A DNA stretch of 64,000 nt from Methylobacterium sp. 10. GTDB taxonomy: Bacteria; Pseudomonadota; Alphaproteobacteria; Rhizobiales; Beijerinckiaceae. Positions 54,505 to 62,991 of the stretch are shown here, one piece after another. The notes below the pieces were generated by a model. That model was not told where the DNA came from. It worked only from the letters and a program-made list of their open reading frames with translations, and ran no database searches. The stretch is taken from contig NZ_KI912577.1 in the NCBI RefSeq assembly GCF_000519085.1, positions 4,024,035 through 4,088,034 on the forward strand, given 5' to 3'. How positions within the stretch are numbered: position 1 is the first letter of the stretch; every line of letters starts with the position of its first letter. Position numbers and translations under genes: made by a program.

Positions 54505-55168
54505 GGACGAGGCGTCGGGGCTCGCCCGCCACGACCTCCTGCGCGTCGACCCGGAATGCTGGGGCCGCCTCCTCGCCGGGCGCCGGGATCTCGACGGCGT
54601 GTCCCATGTCGCCGACTGGGCCCGTCGCGGCCGGCCGGTCATCGTCCGCCGCCGCGATCCCGGCCAGCCGACGGATCACATCCCCGTCGGCCTGCCGCTG
54701 CCGCCATCGGCCGGCAAGCGCCGGATCGGCCTCGCCCTGCCGCCCTCTGCCGCGAGCCTGTATCCGCCGGTCACCCTGGTGAGCGCGTGCGAGACCGCGC
54801 CGCCGGCATGGCGGCCGGTCGTCGATGACGTGCTGGCCCTCGGGAGCGAGCACGGCCTCGCGCCGACGGTGTTCGGAAGCCTCCTGTGGCAGGCGCTGAC
54901 CGGTCTTCCCTATCTCGGGGCCGGCTCCGATCTCGACCTGCTCTGGCCGGTGTCGGGCCGGGTCGATCCCCGCTTCCTGCAGGCCCTCGCGCGGATCGAG
55001 GGGCGCGCGCCGATGCGCCTCGACGGCGAGATCGTCCTGCCCGACGGGGCCGGCATCCACTGGCGCGAATTGCTCGCCGCGCCCGAGGGCGGAACCGTCC
55101 TGTGGAAGGGGCGGGAGAGCCTCGCCCTGCGCCCCGCCGCGTCGTTCCTCGGCAAGGCGGCGTCATGA
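54497..55168 (+). CDS. mdcG: MdcG, prosthetic-group transferase for MdcC
   Basis: 223 residues from ATG 54497 (ATG 54485 also in frame). MdcG moves the phosphoribosyl-dephospho-CoA precursor onto Ser28 of MdcC. Visible features are HDLLRVDPECWGRLLAGR, FARRGRPVIVRRRDP-type basic patch (here ARRGRPVIVRRRDPG), the nucleotidyltransferase motif GAGSDLDLLWPV near residue 145 and LDGEIVLPDGAGIHWRELLA near 175. Its stop overlaps the start of mdcB by four bases. Confidence 0.88.
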   Translation: MTEDEASGLARHDLLRVDPECWGRLLAGRRDLDGVSHVADWARRGRPVIVRRRDPGQPTDHIPVGLPLPPSAGKRRIGLALPPSAASLYPPVTLVSACETAPPAWRPVVDDVLALGSEHGLAPTVFGSLLWQALTGLPYLGAGSDLDLLWPVSGRVDPRFLQALARIEGRAPMRLDGEIVLPDGAGIHWRELLAAPEGGTVLWKGRESLALRPAASFLGKAAS

Positions 55169-56025
55169 GCGCCCTCGCCCGCTCTCCGACCTGGGACGCC
55201 CGGGCTACGCTCGGCCCCGGCGACATCGCGGGACGTGCGGTGGAGGCCCTGCGCCTCGAAATCGAGACCTATCCCAAGCCCGGCCTCGTCAGCCATGTGG
55301 ATCGCGGCAGCCATGCCGACATGGATGCCGGCACCTTTCGCGCCAGTGCCACGGCTCTGGCCCCCCACTTCGCCGACCTCGCCCGTGCCGGTGCCGCAGG
55401 CGCCGGCATGTCCACCCTTCGGCGGATCGGCATCGAGGCCGAAGCCGCCATGCGCGAGGCGACGGGCGGGGTGAACACCCATCGCGGCGCCATCTTCGGC
55501 CTCGGTCTTCTCGCCGCCGCCGCGGGCGCCCTCGGCACCTCCCGCCTTCGGCCGGGAGCGCTCGGGCGCCACGTGAGCGAGCGTCACGGCGAGGCGATCC
55601 TCGCCGGACCCGTCCTACTCCATGCGCCGGGCGCGGTGGCGCGACGCCGCTACGGAATCGGCGGCGCGCCCGCCGAGGCCGCCGCCGGCTTCTCCACCCT
55701 CTACGGGGTCGGGCTTCCCGCCCTGCGCCGGGCGCGGGGGCTCCGGCCCGGCGACGAGGAGGCTGCCCGCGTCGAGGCCTGCTTCGCCCTGATCGCCCAT
55801 CTCGAAGACACCAACCTGCTCCATCGCGGCGGCGAGGCGGGCTATGCCTTCGCCCGCGCCTCGGCCAGGGCTTTCCTTGCCGGAGGAGGCATTGCGCGGG
55901 GCGATTGGCGGGCGCGGGCGGTGGCGATCCACCATGCCTTCGTCGCGCGCAATCTCAGCCCCGGCGGCAGCGCCGACCTCCTCGCCATGACCCTGTTCGT
56001 CGACGGGCTGGAGGCGGCGGCATGA
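55165..56025 (+). CDS. mdcB: triphosphoribosyl-dephospho-CoA synthase
   Basis: 286 residues from ATG 55165. It makes the precursor of the MdcC prosthetic group from ATP and dephospho-CoA. Family markers are ETYPKPGLVSHVDRGSHADM near residue 35, GVNTHRGAIFGLGLLAAAAG near 103 and HLEDTNLLHRGGEAGYAF near 210. Citrate lyase CitG is the closest relative, but the mdc context settles the role. ATGA overlaps join it to mdcG and mdcH. Confidence 0.92.
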   Translation: MSALARSPTWDARATLGPGDIAGRAVEALRLEIETYPKPGLVSHVDRGSHADMDAGTFRASATALAPHFADLARAGAAGAGMSTLRRIGIEAEAAMREATGGVNTHRGAIFGLGLLAAAAGALGTSRLRPGALGRHVSERHGEAILAGPVLLHAPGAVARRRYGIGGAPAEAAAGFSTLYGVGLPALRRARGLRPGDEEAARVEACFALIAHLEDTNLLHRGGEAGYAFARASARAFLAGGGIARGDWRARAVAIHHAFVARNLSPGGSADLLAMTLFVDGLEAAA

Positions 56026-56966
56026 GTCTCGCGGTCCTGCTCTCGGGCCAGGGCGGCCAGGATCCCGCCATGTTCGATCTCACGGCCGATCATCCCGCCG
56101 CGCAGGACATCTTCGCAGCGGCGACGCCCCTCCTCGGCGCCGATCCGCGCGATCTCGCCCGGACGGGCGGCCCGGCCCTGCACGGCAACCGCACCGGTCA
56201 GATCCTGTGCTGCGTCGCCGGCCTCGCCGCCTGGACCGTCTTGCGGGACAGGTATCCCGGCCCTGTGGTCCTTGCCGGCTACAGCATCGGCGATCTCGCC
56301 GCCTGGGGCTGTGCCGGGCGGCTCTCGCCCGCCCCGGTCCTGCATCTGGCCGCCGCGCGAGCCGAGGCGATGGATGAGGCCAGCGGGCCGGGCTACGGGC
56401 TCGCCGGCCTGCGCGGCCTGCCGCGCGCGCGCGTCGCGGCCCTGGTCGAGGAGCATGGCTGTCATCTCGCCATCCTCAACGCCGCCGACAGCGTGGTCGC
56501 GGGCGGGGCGGTGGCCGCTCTCGAATCCCTGTGCGTTCGGGCTCTCGCCTCGGGGGCTGCGCGGGCGGTGGTGCTGCCGGTGCATACCCCCTCGCACACG
56601 CCGCTCCTGGCAGCGGCCAGCGCGCGGTTTGCCGAGGACCTGGCGCGGACCGAGATCCTGACGCCGCCTCGCCTCGGCCCATCGCCGCCTCGCCTCCTCA
56701 GCGGTCTCGACGGTGCCCCGGTCTTCGACGCGGCGAAGGGGCTCGACAAGCTCGCTGCGGCGATCTCGCGGACCATCGATTGGTCGGCCTGCCTCGACGG
56801 TATCCGCGAGGCCGGGGCGCGGGCCGTCCTCGAACTCGGCCCCGGCCATGCCCTGGCGACCATGGCGCGGGAGGCGATGCCGCACGCGGCCGTCCATGCC
56901 GTCTCCGATTTCCGCTCCCTGTCCGGGCTCACGGACTGGCTCGCGGCGAAGGCCGGCGCTAACTGA
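56022..56966 (+). CDS. mdcH: malonate decarboxylase epsilon subunit (malonyltransferase)
   Basis: 314 residues from ATG 56022. A FabD-like acyltransferase that loads malonyl from malonyl-CoA onto MdcC to start the cycle. The GQGGQ oxyanion motif is near residue 9. The nucleophile elbow reads AGYSIGDLAAW near 84, with Tyr where FabD has His (GHSxG), as in many MdcH proteins. The second active-site His is in PVHTPSHTPLL near 186, and a late ELGPGHALATMAREAMPHA follows. Last gene of the operon. Confidence 0.9.
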   Translation: MSLAVLLSGQGGQDPAMFDLTADHPAAQDIFAAATPLLGADPRDLARTGGPALHGNRTGQILCCVAGLAAWTVLRDRYPGPVVLAGYSIGDLAAWGCAGRLSPAPVLHLAAARAEAMDEASGPGYGLAGLRGLPRARVAALVEEHGCHLAILNAADSVVAGGAVAALESLCVRALASGAARAVVLPVHTPSHTPLLAAASARFAEDLARTEILTPPRLGPSPPRLLSGLDGAPVFDAAKGLDKLAAAISRTIDWSACLDGIREAGARAVLELGPGHALATMAREAMPHAAVHAVSDFRSLSGLTDWLAAKAGAN

Positions 56967-57035
56967 GCCGCTTGGGTATCCGCCGTGAACCCTATGCCCC
57001 GCCGGCGCGTTGAGGGATCGGGCGGAGACTTGGCC

Positions 57036-57287
57036 ATGTCGAGACGGATCTACGGGGCGGGTACTTTGGTCGTTGCCCTCGCATCGGCGAGCCCCTGCTT
57101 TGCCCAGAACATGGCGCTCACGCCGCCGGCACCTCCGCCGAGCACCGTCCCGAGCGAGCCCGTCCGATATCCCGGACCGCCTCCGCGTCCACAGCTCCAC
57201 GCCTTCGGGGGCGAGCTTCCGAACCAGCGGACCGGCCCGATGCGCAACCGCGTGGTGCGCGACATCTGCATCGGCTGCGACCGCTGA
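57036..57287 (+). CDS. small exported proline-rich protein
   Basis: 83 residues from ATG 57036. The signal peptide (residues 1-22) ends ASPCFAQ. The mature part is proline-rich (LTPPAPPPSTVPSEPV, YPGPPPRPQLHAFGGE) and finishes with VRDICIGCDR, a C-x-x-C pair. No family recognised. It starts 70 bases after mdcH on the same strand, but nothing links it to malonate. Confidence 0.55.
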   Translation: MSRRIYGAGTLVVALASASPCFAQNMALTPPAPPPSTVPSEPVRYPGPPPRPQLHAFGGELPNQRTGPMRNRVVRDICIGCDR

Positions 57288-57520
57288 ATCAGAGGCTCCC
57301 GCGGGGCTCGGACATCATCCAGAAACGTAAGCGCGCGAAACGCACGTGCTGCGCCCCGATTGCCCCCAAGCGAGGCGCAGCGGACGGACGGAGCGGCGTG
57401 CCGATGGCACGCTGCCCCGTCCGTCTTCAGGCCCGCCCGGACGGGTCGCGCGCGAGGGGATGTCCCGAGTTTTCCGCCGGTGGTCTATGGATGTCCGCGT
57501 GACTTCCATCGGAGACGCGT

Positions 57521-57970
57521 TTGGCTAGCCGCTATGGGCTTGAGATCCGGGCTGCAACGGCTGCCGACGCGGCGGGCCTCGCCGCCCTGTTCCGGGCGTC
57601 GGGACAGACCAACGCGGTGAGCGACCTGGCCGAGCGGCTGGAGGCCTTGCGCCTGGGGAGCGGGACGGCCCTGATCGCCGTCGAATGGGGGCCGCCGAGC
57701 GGCCTCGTCGTCCTGCACTGGTATCGCTCGCTGATGGCGGCTCAACCGGTCGCCCAGATCACCGGCCTCCTGGTCGGGCCGGAGGAGCGTCGGCGCGGGA
57801 TCGGCCGCCTGCTGCTGAAGGCCGCGTCGCAGGCCGCGCGCACGGCCGGATGCGCCACCCTCGAACTGACCGCCTTGCCCGATGACGATACTCTGCGCGT
57901 CTTCTGCGAGAGCACGGGGTTCGAGCGCGCCGGATCGCTGTTCACCCGGCCGCTGCGCAAGAAGAGCTGA
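57521..57970 (+). CDS. GNAT-family N-acetyltransferase
   Basis: 149 residues from TTG 57521, with GGAGA at 57511 as ribosome site. The GNAT fold includes EIRAATAADAAGLAALFRAS at the start, QITGLLVGPEERRRGIGRLL (motif A with the acetyl-CoA loop R-R-x-G-I-G) near residue 88 and VFCESTGFERAGSLFTRPL at the end, as in aminoglycoside or ribosomal-protein-type acetyltransferases. The substrate cannot be inferred. Confidence 0.82.
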   Translation: MASRYGLEIRAATAADAAGLAALFRASGQTNAVSDLAERLEALRLGSGTALIAVEWGPPSGLVVLHWYRSLMAAQPVAQITGLLVGPEERRRGIGRLLLKAASQAARTAGCATLELTALPDDDTLRVFCESTGFERAGSLFTRPLRKKS

Positions 57971-58049
57971 GGCCGCGGGCGAAGGGAACCGGGAGATTCA
58001 CCGCGCTGTTCCTTCCTTGGATCGTTTCGATCCGATCAAGGAGACCGGC

Positions 58050-58343
58050 ATGACACGGACTCTCATCCGCACGGCGCTCGCCTCGGCACTGATCCTCGGC
58101 CTCGCCGGTGCGGCCCAGGCGCGCGGCGGCAGCGGCGGCGGTGGCGACGGGCTCTCGCCCTATTCTGCGCTCAGCGGCAACGACCGTTCGGCCGGCGTGA
58201 ACAACGGCAACTACCGCGATCCCCGCCTCGACCCCTATCTGCAGACCTACGGCCGGCGCTACGTCGCGCCCCGCCCCTATGGCGGCGCCGGCGAGTACGG
58301 TTATCGGCCCTCGCGTCGTGGCTATGACGGGTACGGATACTGA
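58050..58343 (+). CDS. small exported Gly/Tyr-rich protein
   Basis: 97 residues from ATG 58050, with AAGGAGA six bases upstream. A signal peptide (residues 1-25, ending GAAQA) precedes a low-complexity mature part: RGGSGGGGDGLSPYSALSG, NNGNYRDPRLDPYLQTYG and a tail YRPSRRGYDGYGY. No named family. The well-formed ribosome site and signal peptide make it real. Convergent with the App1-type gene, 18 bases away. Confidence 0.65.
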   Translation: MTRTLIRTALASALILGLAGAAQARGGSGGGGDGLSPYSALSGNDRSAGVNNGNYRDPRLDPYLQTYGRRYVAPRPYGGAGEYGYRPSRRGYDGYGY

Positions 58344-58361
58344 CGAGGTAACTCTCCGCTG

Positions 58362-59558
58362 TCAGACAGGAGTCTTGCGGGCGGTGGCGGTGTCGTCGCC
58401 CGGCTCGATGATGATCGGCTCCACCGTCTCGGGCATGTCCTGGGACCGGCATTCCGCCAGGATCGCCTCTGCTCCCTCCTTGCCGATGAGGCCCAGGGAG
58501 AGAGCATGGTCGGCCATGATGGTCGTGTCGCCGGCCAGCACCAGGCTGCTGCCGGCCTCGAGGATCGCCTGCGACAGGCGCTCGATCTCGACGGCGCGGC
58601 ACGGGTCGCGTGAGACGTTGCGGATATAGACGGCGAGAACCCGGCCCGGATTCTCCGAGACGATCTTGGCATAGACTTCCGGGTCGTGCTGGCCGCTGTC
58701 TCCGATGAGCACGAAGGGCAGGTCGCCGTAGAGTGCCAGCATGTGGCGGATCAGGTCGCGCTTGTGGTCCTCGGCGCGACGCGGCAGCGGATGGCGCCAG
58801 GACAGGCCCCATTCCCGCAGGAACAGCACGGGCCCCGCCGGAATCCCGTGCTGCCGGAAGAACTCGCTGAGCATGTCGTAGATGCCCCAGGGGGCGCGGG
58901 AGACGTAGAGCATCGGGTTTGCCTGGTCGCCGGTGGCGCCCGCATGCAGCGCCCGGCTCAGGGACGCCGCGCCGGGGAAGGCGACGCGGTCCTCCGCATC
59001 GGCCACGAACAGCCGCCACAGCATCTTGAGCTTGTTGGCCACGCCCGTATGCATGATCGTGTCGTCGATATCGCTGATGACGACGAAACGGCACTTCTCC
59101 GGCGGAATGAACACCTGCCCCTGCGCCCGCACCGGCGGATCGGCCGCGAGTTCGAGATCCACGAGGTGCCAATGGCCCTCGCCGGCGGGCACGCTCGGCG
59201 GCTTGAGGCTCACCCGGAAATAGCCGTCGCGGTCGGTGACGGCGGTCGTCTCGGCCCCGCCGAAACGCGCGACGATGGACGCATCGGCGACCTTGCGCCG
59301 GCGGATGCGCCGGGCGATGTCGCGCAGGTCGGCGGCGATGTCGTCGGCCTCGGGGTCCGGCTCGCGGCGTGCCTGCCGGAAGACCCGGCCGATCAGGAAG
59401 ATTTCCCTCGTCGAGCCGTAGCCGCGATAGGCCTCGATCACGGTCCCGCCCGTCCCCTGCGCCCGGCGCACCGGGCGGGCGGCCAGCGCCAGCAGGCGCC
59501 CGCCCGCCTTGCGCCAACGCGGCGTCGCCCGTTCGAGGGTCGGAGGGGGTGAGGTCAT
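58362..59558 (-). CDS. App1-type phosphatidate phosphatase (DUF2183)
   Basis: 398 residues. The HAD-like catalytic segment is VVISDIDDTIMHTGVANKLK near residue 154 (the DxDDT motif), followed by PGAASLSRALHAG, LYVSRAPWGIYDMLSEFFRQ, RRAEDHKRDLIRHMLALYG and FVLIGDSGQHDPEVYAKIV, the sequence order of the yeast App1 and bacterial DUF2183 family. Phosphatidate dephosphorylation is established for the yeast enzyme; for bacterial members it is inferred. It might act in lipid turnover. Residues 1-150 are a family-typical beta domain. Confidence 0.85.
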   Translation of the reverse strand: MTSPPPTLERATPRWRKAGGRLLALAARPVRRAQGTGGTVIEAYRGYGSTREIFLIGRVFRQARREPDPEADDIAADLRDIARRIRRRKVADASIVARFGGAETTAVTDRDGYFRVSLKPPSVPAGEGHWHLVDLELAADPPVRAQGQVFIPPEKCRFVVISDIDDTIMHTGVANKLKMLWRLFVADAEDRVAFPGAASLSRALHAGATGDQANPMLYVSRAPWGIYDMLSEFFRQHGIPAGPVLFLREWGLSWRHPLPRRAEDHKRDLIRHMLALYGDLPFVLIGDSGQHDPEVYAKIVSENPGRVLAVYIRNVSRDPCRAVEIERLSQAILEAGSSLVLAGDTTIMADHALSLGLIGKEGAEAILAECRSQDMPETVEPIIIEPGDDTATARKTPV

Positions 59559-59645
59559 GGGCCGGTCCGAAGCGATACGATCGTGATCGCGGTCAAGCCG
59601 TCGTCAGGGCCGAAGGTTGCGCGGGACGGCTCGGTTCGAGCGTCG

Positions 59646-60635
59646 TCACAGCCGCTCGATCTCCGCCAGCAGCGTCTCGGAGAGGGTGATCCCCTCCTCG
59701 GCGGCGCGGAGGCGGGCGGCGAAGCGGCGTGTTCCGGGCAGCCGCGCGCCGTCCTGTTCCGCCACCGAGCGGGCCATCACCGCGAAGCGCTCCAGGGCAT
59801 TGCCGGCGAAGGCCGTGGCATCGATGGCGAGGATGAGCTGTCCGGTGGACGGAGGCTCGCCCTCGGCATCGAGAAAGGACGTGGCTTCGCTGGCGAAGCG
59901 CGCCCCGGTGAGGCCGGCGGCGAGCAGCTCCACCATCAGGGCGAGGGCCGTGCCCTTGGCATCGCCCAACGGCACCATGGTGCCGGCCAGCGCCGCCACG
60001 GGGTCCGTGGTCGGGTTGCCCTCGGCATCGAGGGCCCAGCCCTCGGGGATCGTCTCGCCGCGCTGTTTGGCGGTGATGATGTTGCCGCGTGCCACCTTCG
60101 ACAGGGAGAGATCGACGATGATCGGCTCCGCCCCCGGCAGCGGGCAGGCGAAGGCGATCGGGTTGGTGCCGAAGACCGGCCGGGTTCCGCCCCAGGGCGC
60201 CATGGAGGCGGGGGCGTTGGCGAAGAGGATGGCGACGAGACCGTGTTCGGCCAGGGCCTCCACCGGCCGGCCCGCGGCCCCGCAATGGTGCGAGCGGCGG
60301 ATGGCGGCCGCAGCGATCCCCTGTTCGCGGGCGATCTCCGGCAGGAGGGCGATGGCCGTGTCGAGGGCCGGATAGGCGAAGCCGTGGGCGGCATCGATGG
60401 CGAGCAGTCCCGGTCTCGGCCGCGTGCTCGACACGACGGCATCGCCGACGACCTTGCCCGCCCGTACCTGCTCGCCATAGGCCAGCAGCCGCATGAGTCC
60501 GTGGGTCCGCAGCCCGTCGGCCTCCGCCGCGACGAGGGCGCGGGCGACGCTCTCGGCATTGGCTGGCGCGGTTCCGCAGCGGATCAGGGTGTCCGTGGCG
60601 AGGCGATGGGCGGCGTCGAGGCGAAGGATCGGCAT
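59646..60635 (-). CDS. Ldh-family NAD(P)-dependent oxidoreductase
   Basis: 329 residues. Malate/L-lactate dehydrogenase type-2 fold: EADGLRTHGLMRLLAYGEQV near residue 38, AIRRSHHCGAAGRPVEALA near 113, FGTNPIAFACPLPGAEPIIV near 155 and GDAKGTALALMVELLAAGLT near 228. The family includes malate, ureidoglycolate, sulfolactate and delta1-piperideine-2-carboxylate/pyrroline reductases. The catalytic His is in SHHCG. Substrate not decidable; because an allantoate-type hydrolase lies at 7153, a ureidoglycolate role is conceivable but unsupported by linkage. Confidence 0.85.
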   Translation of the reverse strand: MPILRLDAAHRLATDTLIRCGTAPANAESVARALVAAEADGLRTHGLMRLLAYGEQVRAGKVVGDAVVSSTRPRPGLLAIDAAHGFAYPALDTAIALLPEIAREQGIAAAAIRRSHHCGAAGRPVEALAEHGLVAILFANAPASMAPWGGTRPVFGTNPIAFACPLPGAEPIIVDLSLSKVARGNIITAKQRGETIPEGWALDAEGNPTTDPVAALAGTMVPLGDAKGTALALMVELLAAGLTGARFASEATSFLDAEGEPPSTGQLILAIDATAFAGNALERFAVMARSVAEQDGARLPGTRRFAARLRAAEEGITLSETLLAEIERL

Positions 60636-60894
60636 GGCGTGGCCTTAAGGCAGCTCTCCGTGGCCTGTCGAGGGAGAAGTCCGGTTCCGCACCGGGCGTC
60701 GCCGGAGCCAGCTTCAGCTGAACGTTCCCGATGGTATGGTTTAAGACAAAACGTTGAGCGAATGAGCTGAACCGTGGTTGTCAACCGGCATGCTTCGTAT
60801 TGTAAAATGAAAATTTTCGGGACGTTATTTTAGTGAACCATGTGGGCGGTGCGACGTTATTAGGCCAAGTCCGTATGACACGAGGAAATAGACT

Positions 60895-61191
60895 ATGCAG
60901 ATCAGGACATTCGCTATCGCTGCCGCCTTCGCCGTTTCGTTGAGCGGCGCGGCCTTCGCCCAGACGGCCGCTGGCGGCGGAAGCGCCGAGGGCAACATGA
61001 ACAATCCCGGCAGCGTGAAGAGCAACGGCGAGAAGGGTGCGGAGCGTATGGGCGGCGCCAACACCACCGGCTCCACCATGGCTCCGGGCATGGCGACCGA
61101 CGTCCCCTCCAATGCGACGCCGGGCGCGCCGGCCGGCTCGAATGGTGGCAACGCCGCCACCGGCAGCGGTGCTGCTCCCAGCGGCAAGTAA
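60895..61191 (+). CDS. small exported Gly/Ala/Ser-rich protein
   Basis: 98 residues from ATG 60895, with ACGAGGAA seven bases upstream. The signal peptide (1-22) ends AAFAQ. The mature part is low-complexity and probably disordered (GGGSAEGNMNNPGSVKSNGE, GGANTTGSTMAPGMA). A hairpin follows at 61232-61278. The type is common in Methylobacterium; function unknown. Confidence 0.62.
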   Translation: MQIRTFAIAAAFAVSLSGAAFAQTAAGGGSAEGNMNNPGSVKSNGEKGAERMGGANTTGSTMAPGMATDVPSNATPGAPAGSNGGNAATGSGAAPSGK

Positions 61192-61231
61192 GGTTCCGGG
61201 GCGCCCGCCACGAAGGTGGAGTGCCGGATAT

Positions 61232-61278
61232 ATGAAGATGCCGCCCCGTCCGCCGAAAGGTAGGCGGGGCGCCTTCAT
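61232..61278 (+). terminator. imperfect hairpin after the exported protein gene
   Basis: Arms ATGAAG...GCCCCG and CGGGGC..CTTCAT pair with two bulges around a GAAAGGTA loop. No T run follows, so it is a weak terminator call. Confidence 0.35.
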
Positions 61279-61466
61279 GTGGGGGCCGGAAGTTACTCGG
61301 CCGGCCAGTACATTCTGTCGAAAAACGTGCTCGCGATTTATCGGTGATTAACCAACTTCGCGCTGAATGGGGGGCATCAAGGTTGATGGTTCCCTAAAAC
61401 GACATGGACGATCGATGTGACCTTCGCGAGGCTCTTGCGGGAGCTTGGTGAGGTCGTTCGAGGTCC

Positions 61467-62606
61467 ATGCGGGCAGGGTACGCGTATCCGAGTACAGCCC
61501 GCATGATCGACGATGCGTCCACCTATCGCCGCCGCCCACGCCGTTCCCGGCCGCGCAGCCGCGTCCTTCTGAAGACCGCCGTCGTCGCGCTGTTCGTCGC
61601 GACCTTTCCCCGATTGACCGGATCGGACGCGCCCGTGCCCGCCGGGACGGCGCCCCTCGCCAGCCGGCAGGTCTTCCCCGAGGCGACGCCCACCGCTGTC
61701 GCCCGCAGCTATGCCTGGATGCTCGACCCCTCCGCGGCTTTGGGTGCACGGACGCCGGACTGGCGCGCCTCGGAGCCGATGCAGGTGGCCGGGTTCGCGG
61801 CACCGAAAGCCTCGCCCGTCGAGATCGCCCCCGGGATCGCGCTCGCTGCCGTGGCGCCGGCCTCTTCAGAACTCGCACCCGCAGCACGGCCGCTTCAGCA
61901 GACCGCCCGCCTCGTCCAGCCGATGCCAGCACCGGTGCCGCGCCCCTTCGACCTGAAGCCTCTCTCCCGCGAGCCTCGCGTCGCCACCCGCCGCCCGCCG
62001 TCGCGTACGGTGGTGGCGGCCCGCCAGGACGTGGAGGCCGAGCGCTCGTTCTTCGAGACGGTGTTCGGCCGGCGTGATCCGGATCGGAGCCCTGCTCCTG
62101 CCCTCGCCTATGCCTCAGCCGATACGGGGACCATCGATCTGAGCCAGCGCCGTGTCCTCGACCGCGTACCCGCGACGGCGGCCGGCGGAACCGCGATCTA
62201 CGACATCAGCGCCAGTACGGTGACGCTGCCGAGCGGCGAGCAGCTGGAAGCCCATTCCGGTCTCGGCCAGCACATGGATAACCCGCGCCTCGTCCATGTC
62301 CGCATGCGCGGTGCGACGCCGCCCGGCACCTACGATCTGACCGAGCGCGAGGCCCTGTTCCACGGGGTGCGCGCCATCCGCCTCAACCCCGTCGGCGGCA
62401 GCGCCGCCATCCACGGCCGCGACGGCATCCTCGCCCATACCTACATGCTCGGCCCGAGCGGCGCGTCCAATGGCTGCGTGGTGTTCAAGGACTACAATCG
62501 CTTCCTGCAGGCCTATCTGCGCGGCGACATCCGCCGCCTCGTGGTGGTGGCCGGTCACAAGGGCGATGCACCGGCCTCGTTCACGGCGAAGCTGTTCGGC
62601 CGTTGA
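61467..62606 (+). CDS. DUF2778/Tlde1-like L,D-transpeptidase-fold protein
   Basis: 379 residues from ATG 61467 (GAGG lies just upstream); ATG 61503 is an alternative. A basic N-terminus (RRRPRRSRPRSR) precedes a membrane anchor (VLLKTAVVALFVATFP), then a proline/alanine-rich linker to about residue 220. The C-terminal domain shows LEAHSGLGQHMDNPRLVHVR, GTYDLTEREALFHGVRAIRL and DGILAHTYMLGPSGASNGCV, with the His and Cys expected for DUF2778/Tlde1 catalysis on peptidoglycan peptides. Tlde1 is a type VI effector in enterobacteria. No secretion-system gene is nearby, so a housekeeping wall role is more likely here. Confidence 0.75.
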   Translation: MRAGYAYPSTARMIDDASTYRRRPRRSRPRSRVLLKTAVVALFVATFPRLTGSDAPVPAGTAPLASRQVFPEATPTAVARSYAWMLDPSAALGARTPDWRASEPMQVAGFAAPKASPVEIAPGIALAAVAPASSELAPAARPLQQTARLVQPMPAPVPRPFDLKPLSREPRVATRRPPSRTVVAARQDVEAERSFFETVFGRRDPDRSPAPALAYASADTGTIDLSQRRVLDRVPATAAGGTAIYDISASTVTLPSGEQLEAHSGLGQHMDNPRLVHVRMRGATPPGTYDLTEREALFHGVRAIRLNPVGGSAAIHGRDGILAHTYMLGPSGASNGCVVFKDYNRFLQAYLRGDIRRLVVVAGHKGDAPASFTAKLFGR

Positions 62607-62991
62607 TCCCCGGTCGTTTCCCATCCGGCCGATACCAGTCCAAAATACTCCGGCACGCCACGAGGTTAGTCTGCGACGCGTCCTGCACGTCGCAGACTAA
62701 CCTCGTGGCGTGCCGTCGCTGGGCGGCGGTACTTCCTGCCGAAGCGACGAAGAACCTACGTTTGGCGATGGTATTTTTCGAATTGAATCGTTTGTCTTAA
62801 TTCATACGGGCCAGATCGCGATATGCTCAAGCTCGAATTTGCTTGATATGGCGCCATCGACATTTCGGAACTCATGGACTCGGCTAGGGTTTTCCTCTGG
62901 AGCCATCGGCGACGGGGTTCGGCCCCGCGGCGTCCAGGCCGCCAGGGCGTTCCCCGCGATTGTCCTGACATTCCGGTTTCGAGAGAGCGCG
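62607..62991. other. intergenic region before the alcohol dehydrogenase
   Basis: No gene is visible. It contains the large inverted repeat at 62651-62715 and an AT-richer part at 62755-62830 that probably bears the promoter of the alcohol dehydrogenase gene. Confidence 0.4.
62651..62715. repeat. 28-bp perfect inverted repeat with 9-base loop
   Basis: Arms 62651-62678 and 62688-62715 are exact complements (left arm begins CGGCACGCCACGAGGTTAGT); the loop is CGTCCTGCA. The transcript would fold into a very stable hairpin on either strand. No T run follows, so it is not a classical terminator. It lies 45 bases after the Tlde1-like gene. Confidence 0.85.

Noticed and set aside
60895..61191. Phasin or stress-protein identity for the small Gly/Ala/Ser-rich protein
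   Set aside because: No conserved motif beyond a signal peptide and low complexity.
61467..62606. Type VI secretion effector identity for the Tlde1-like protein
   Set aside because: The domain fits, but no secretion gene, immunity partner or PAAR/VgrG gene is adjacent, and the protein has its own membrane anchor.
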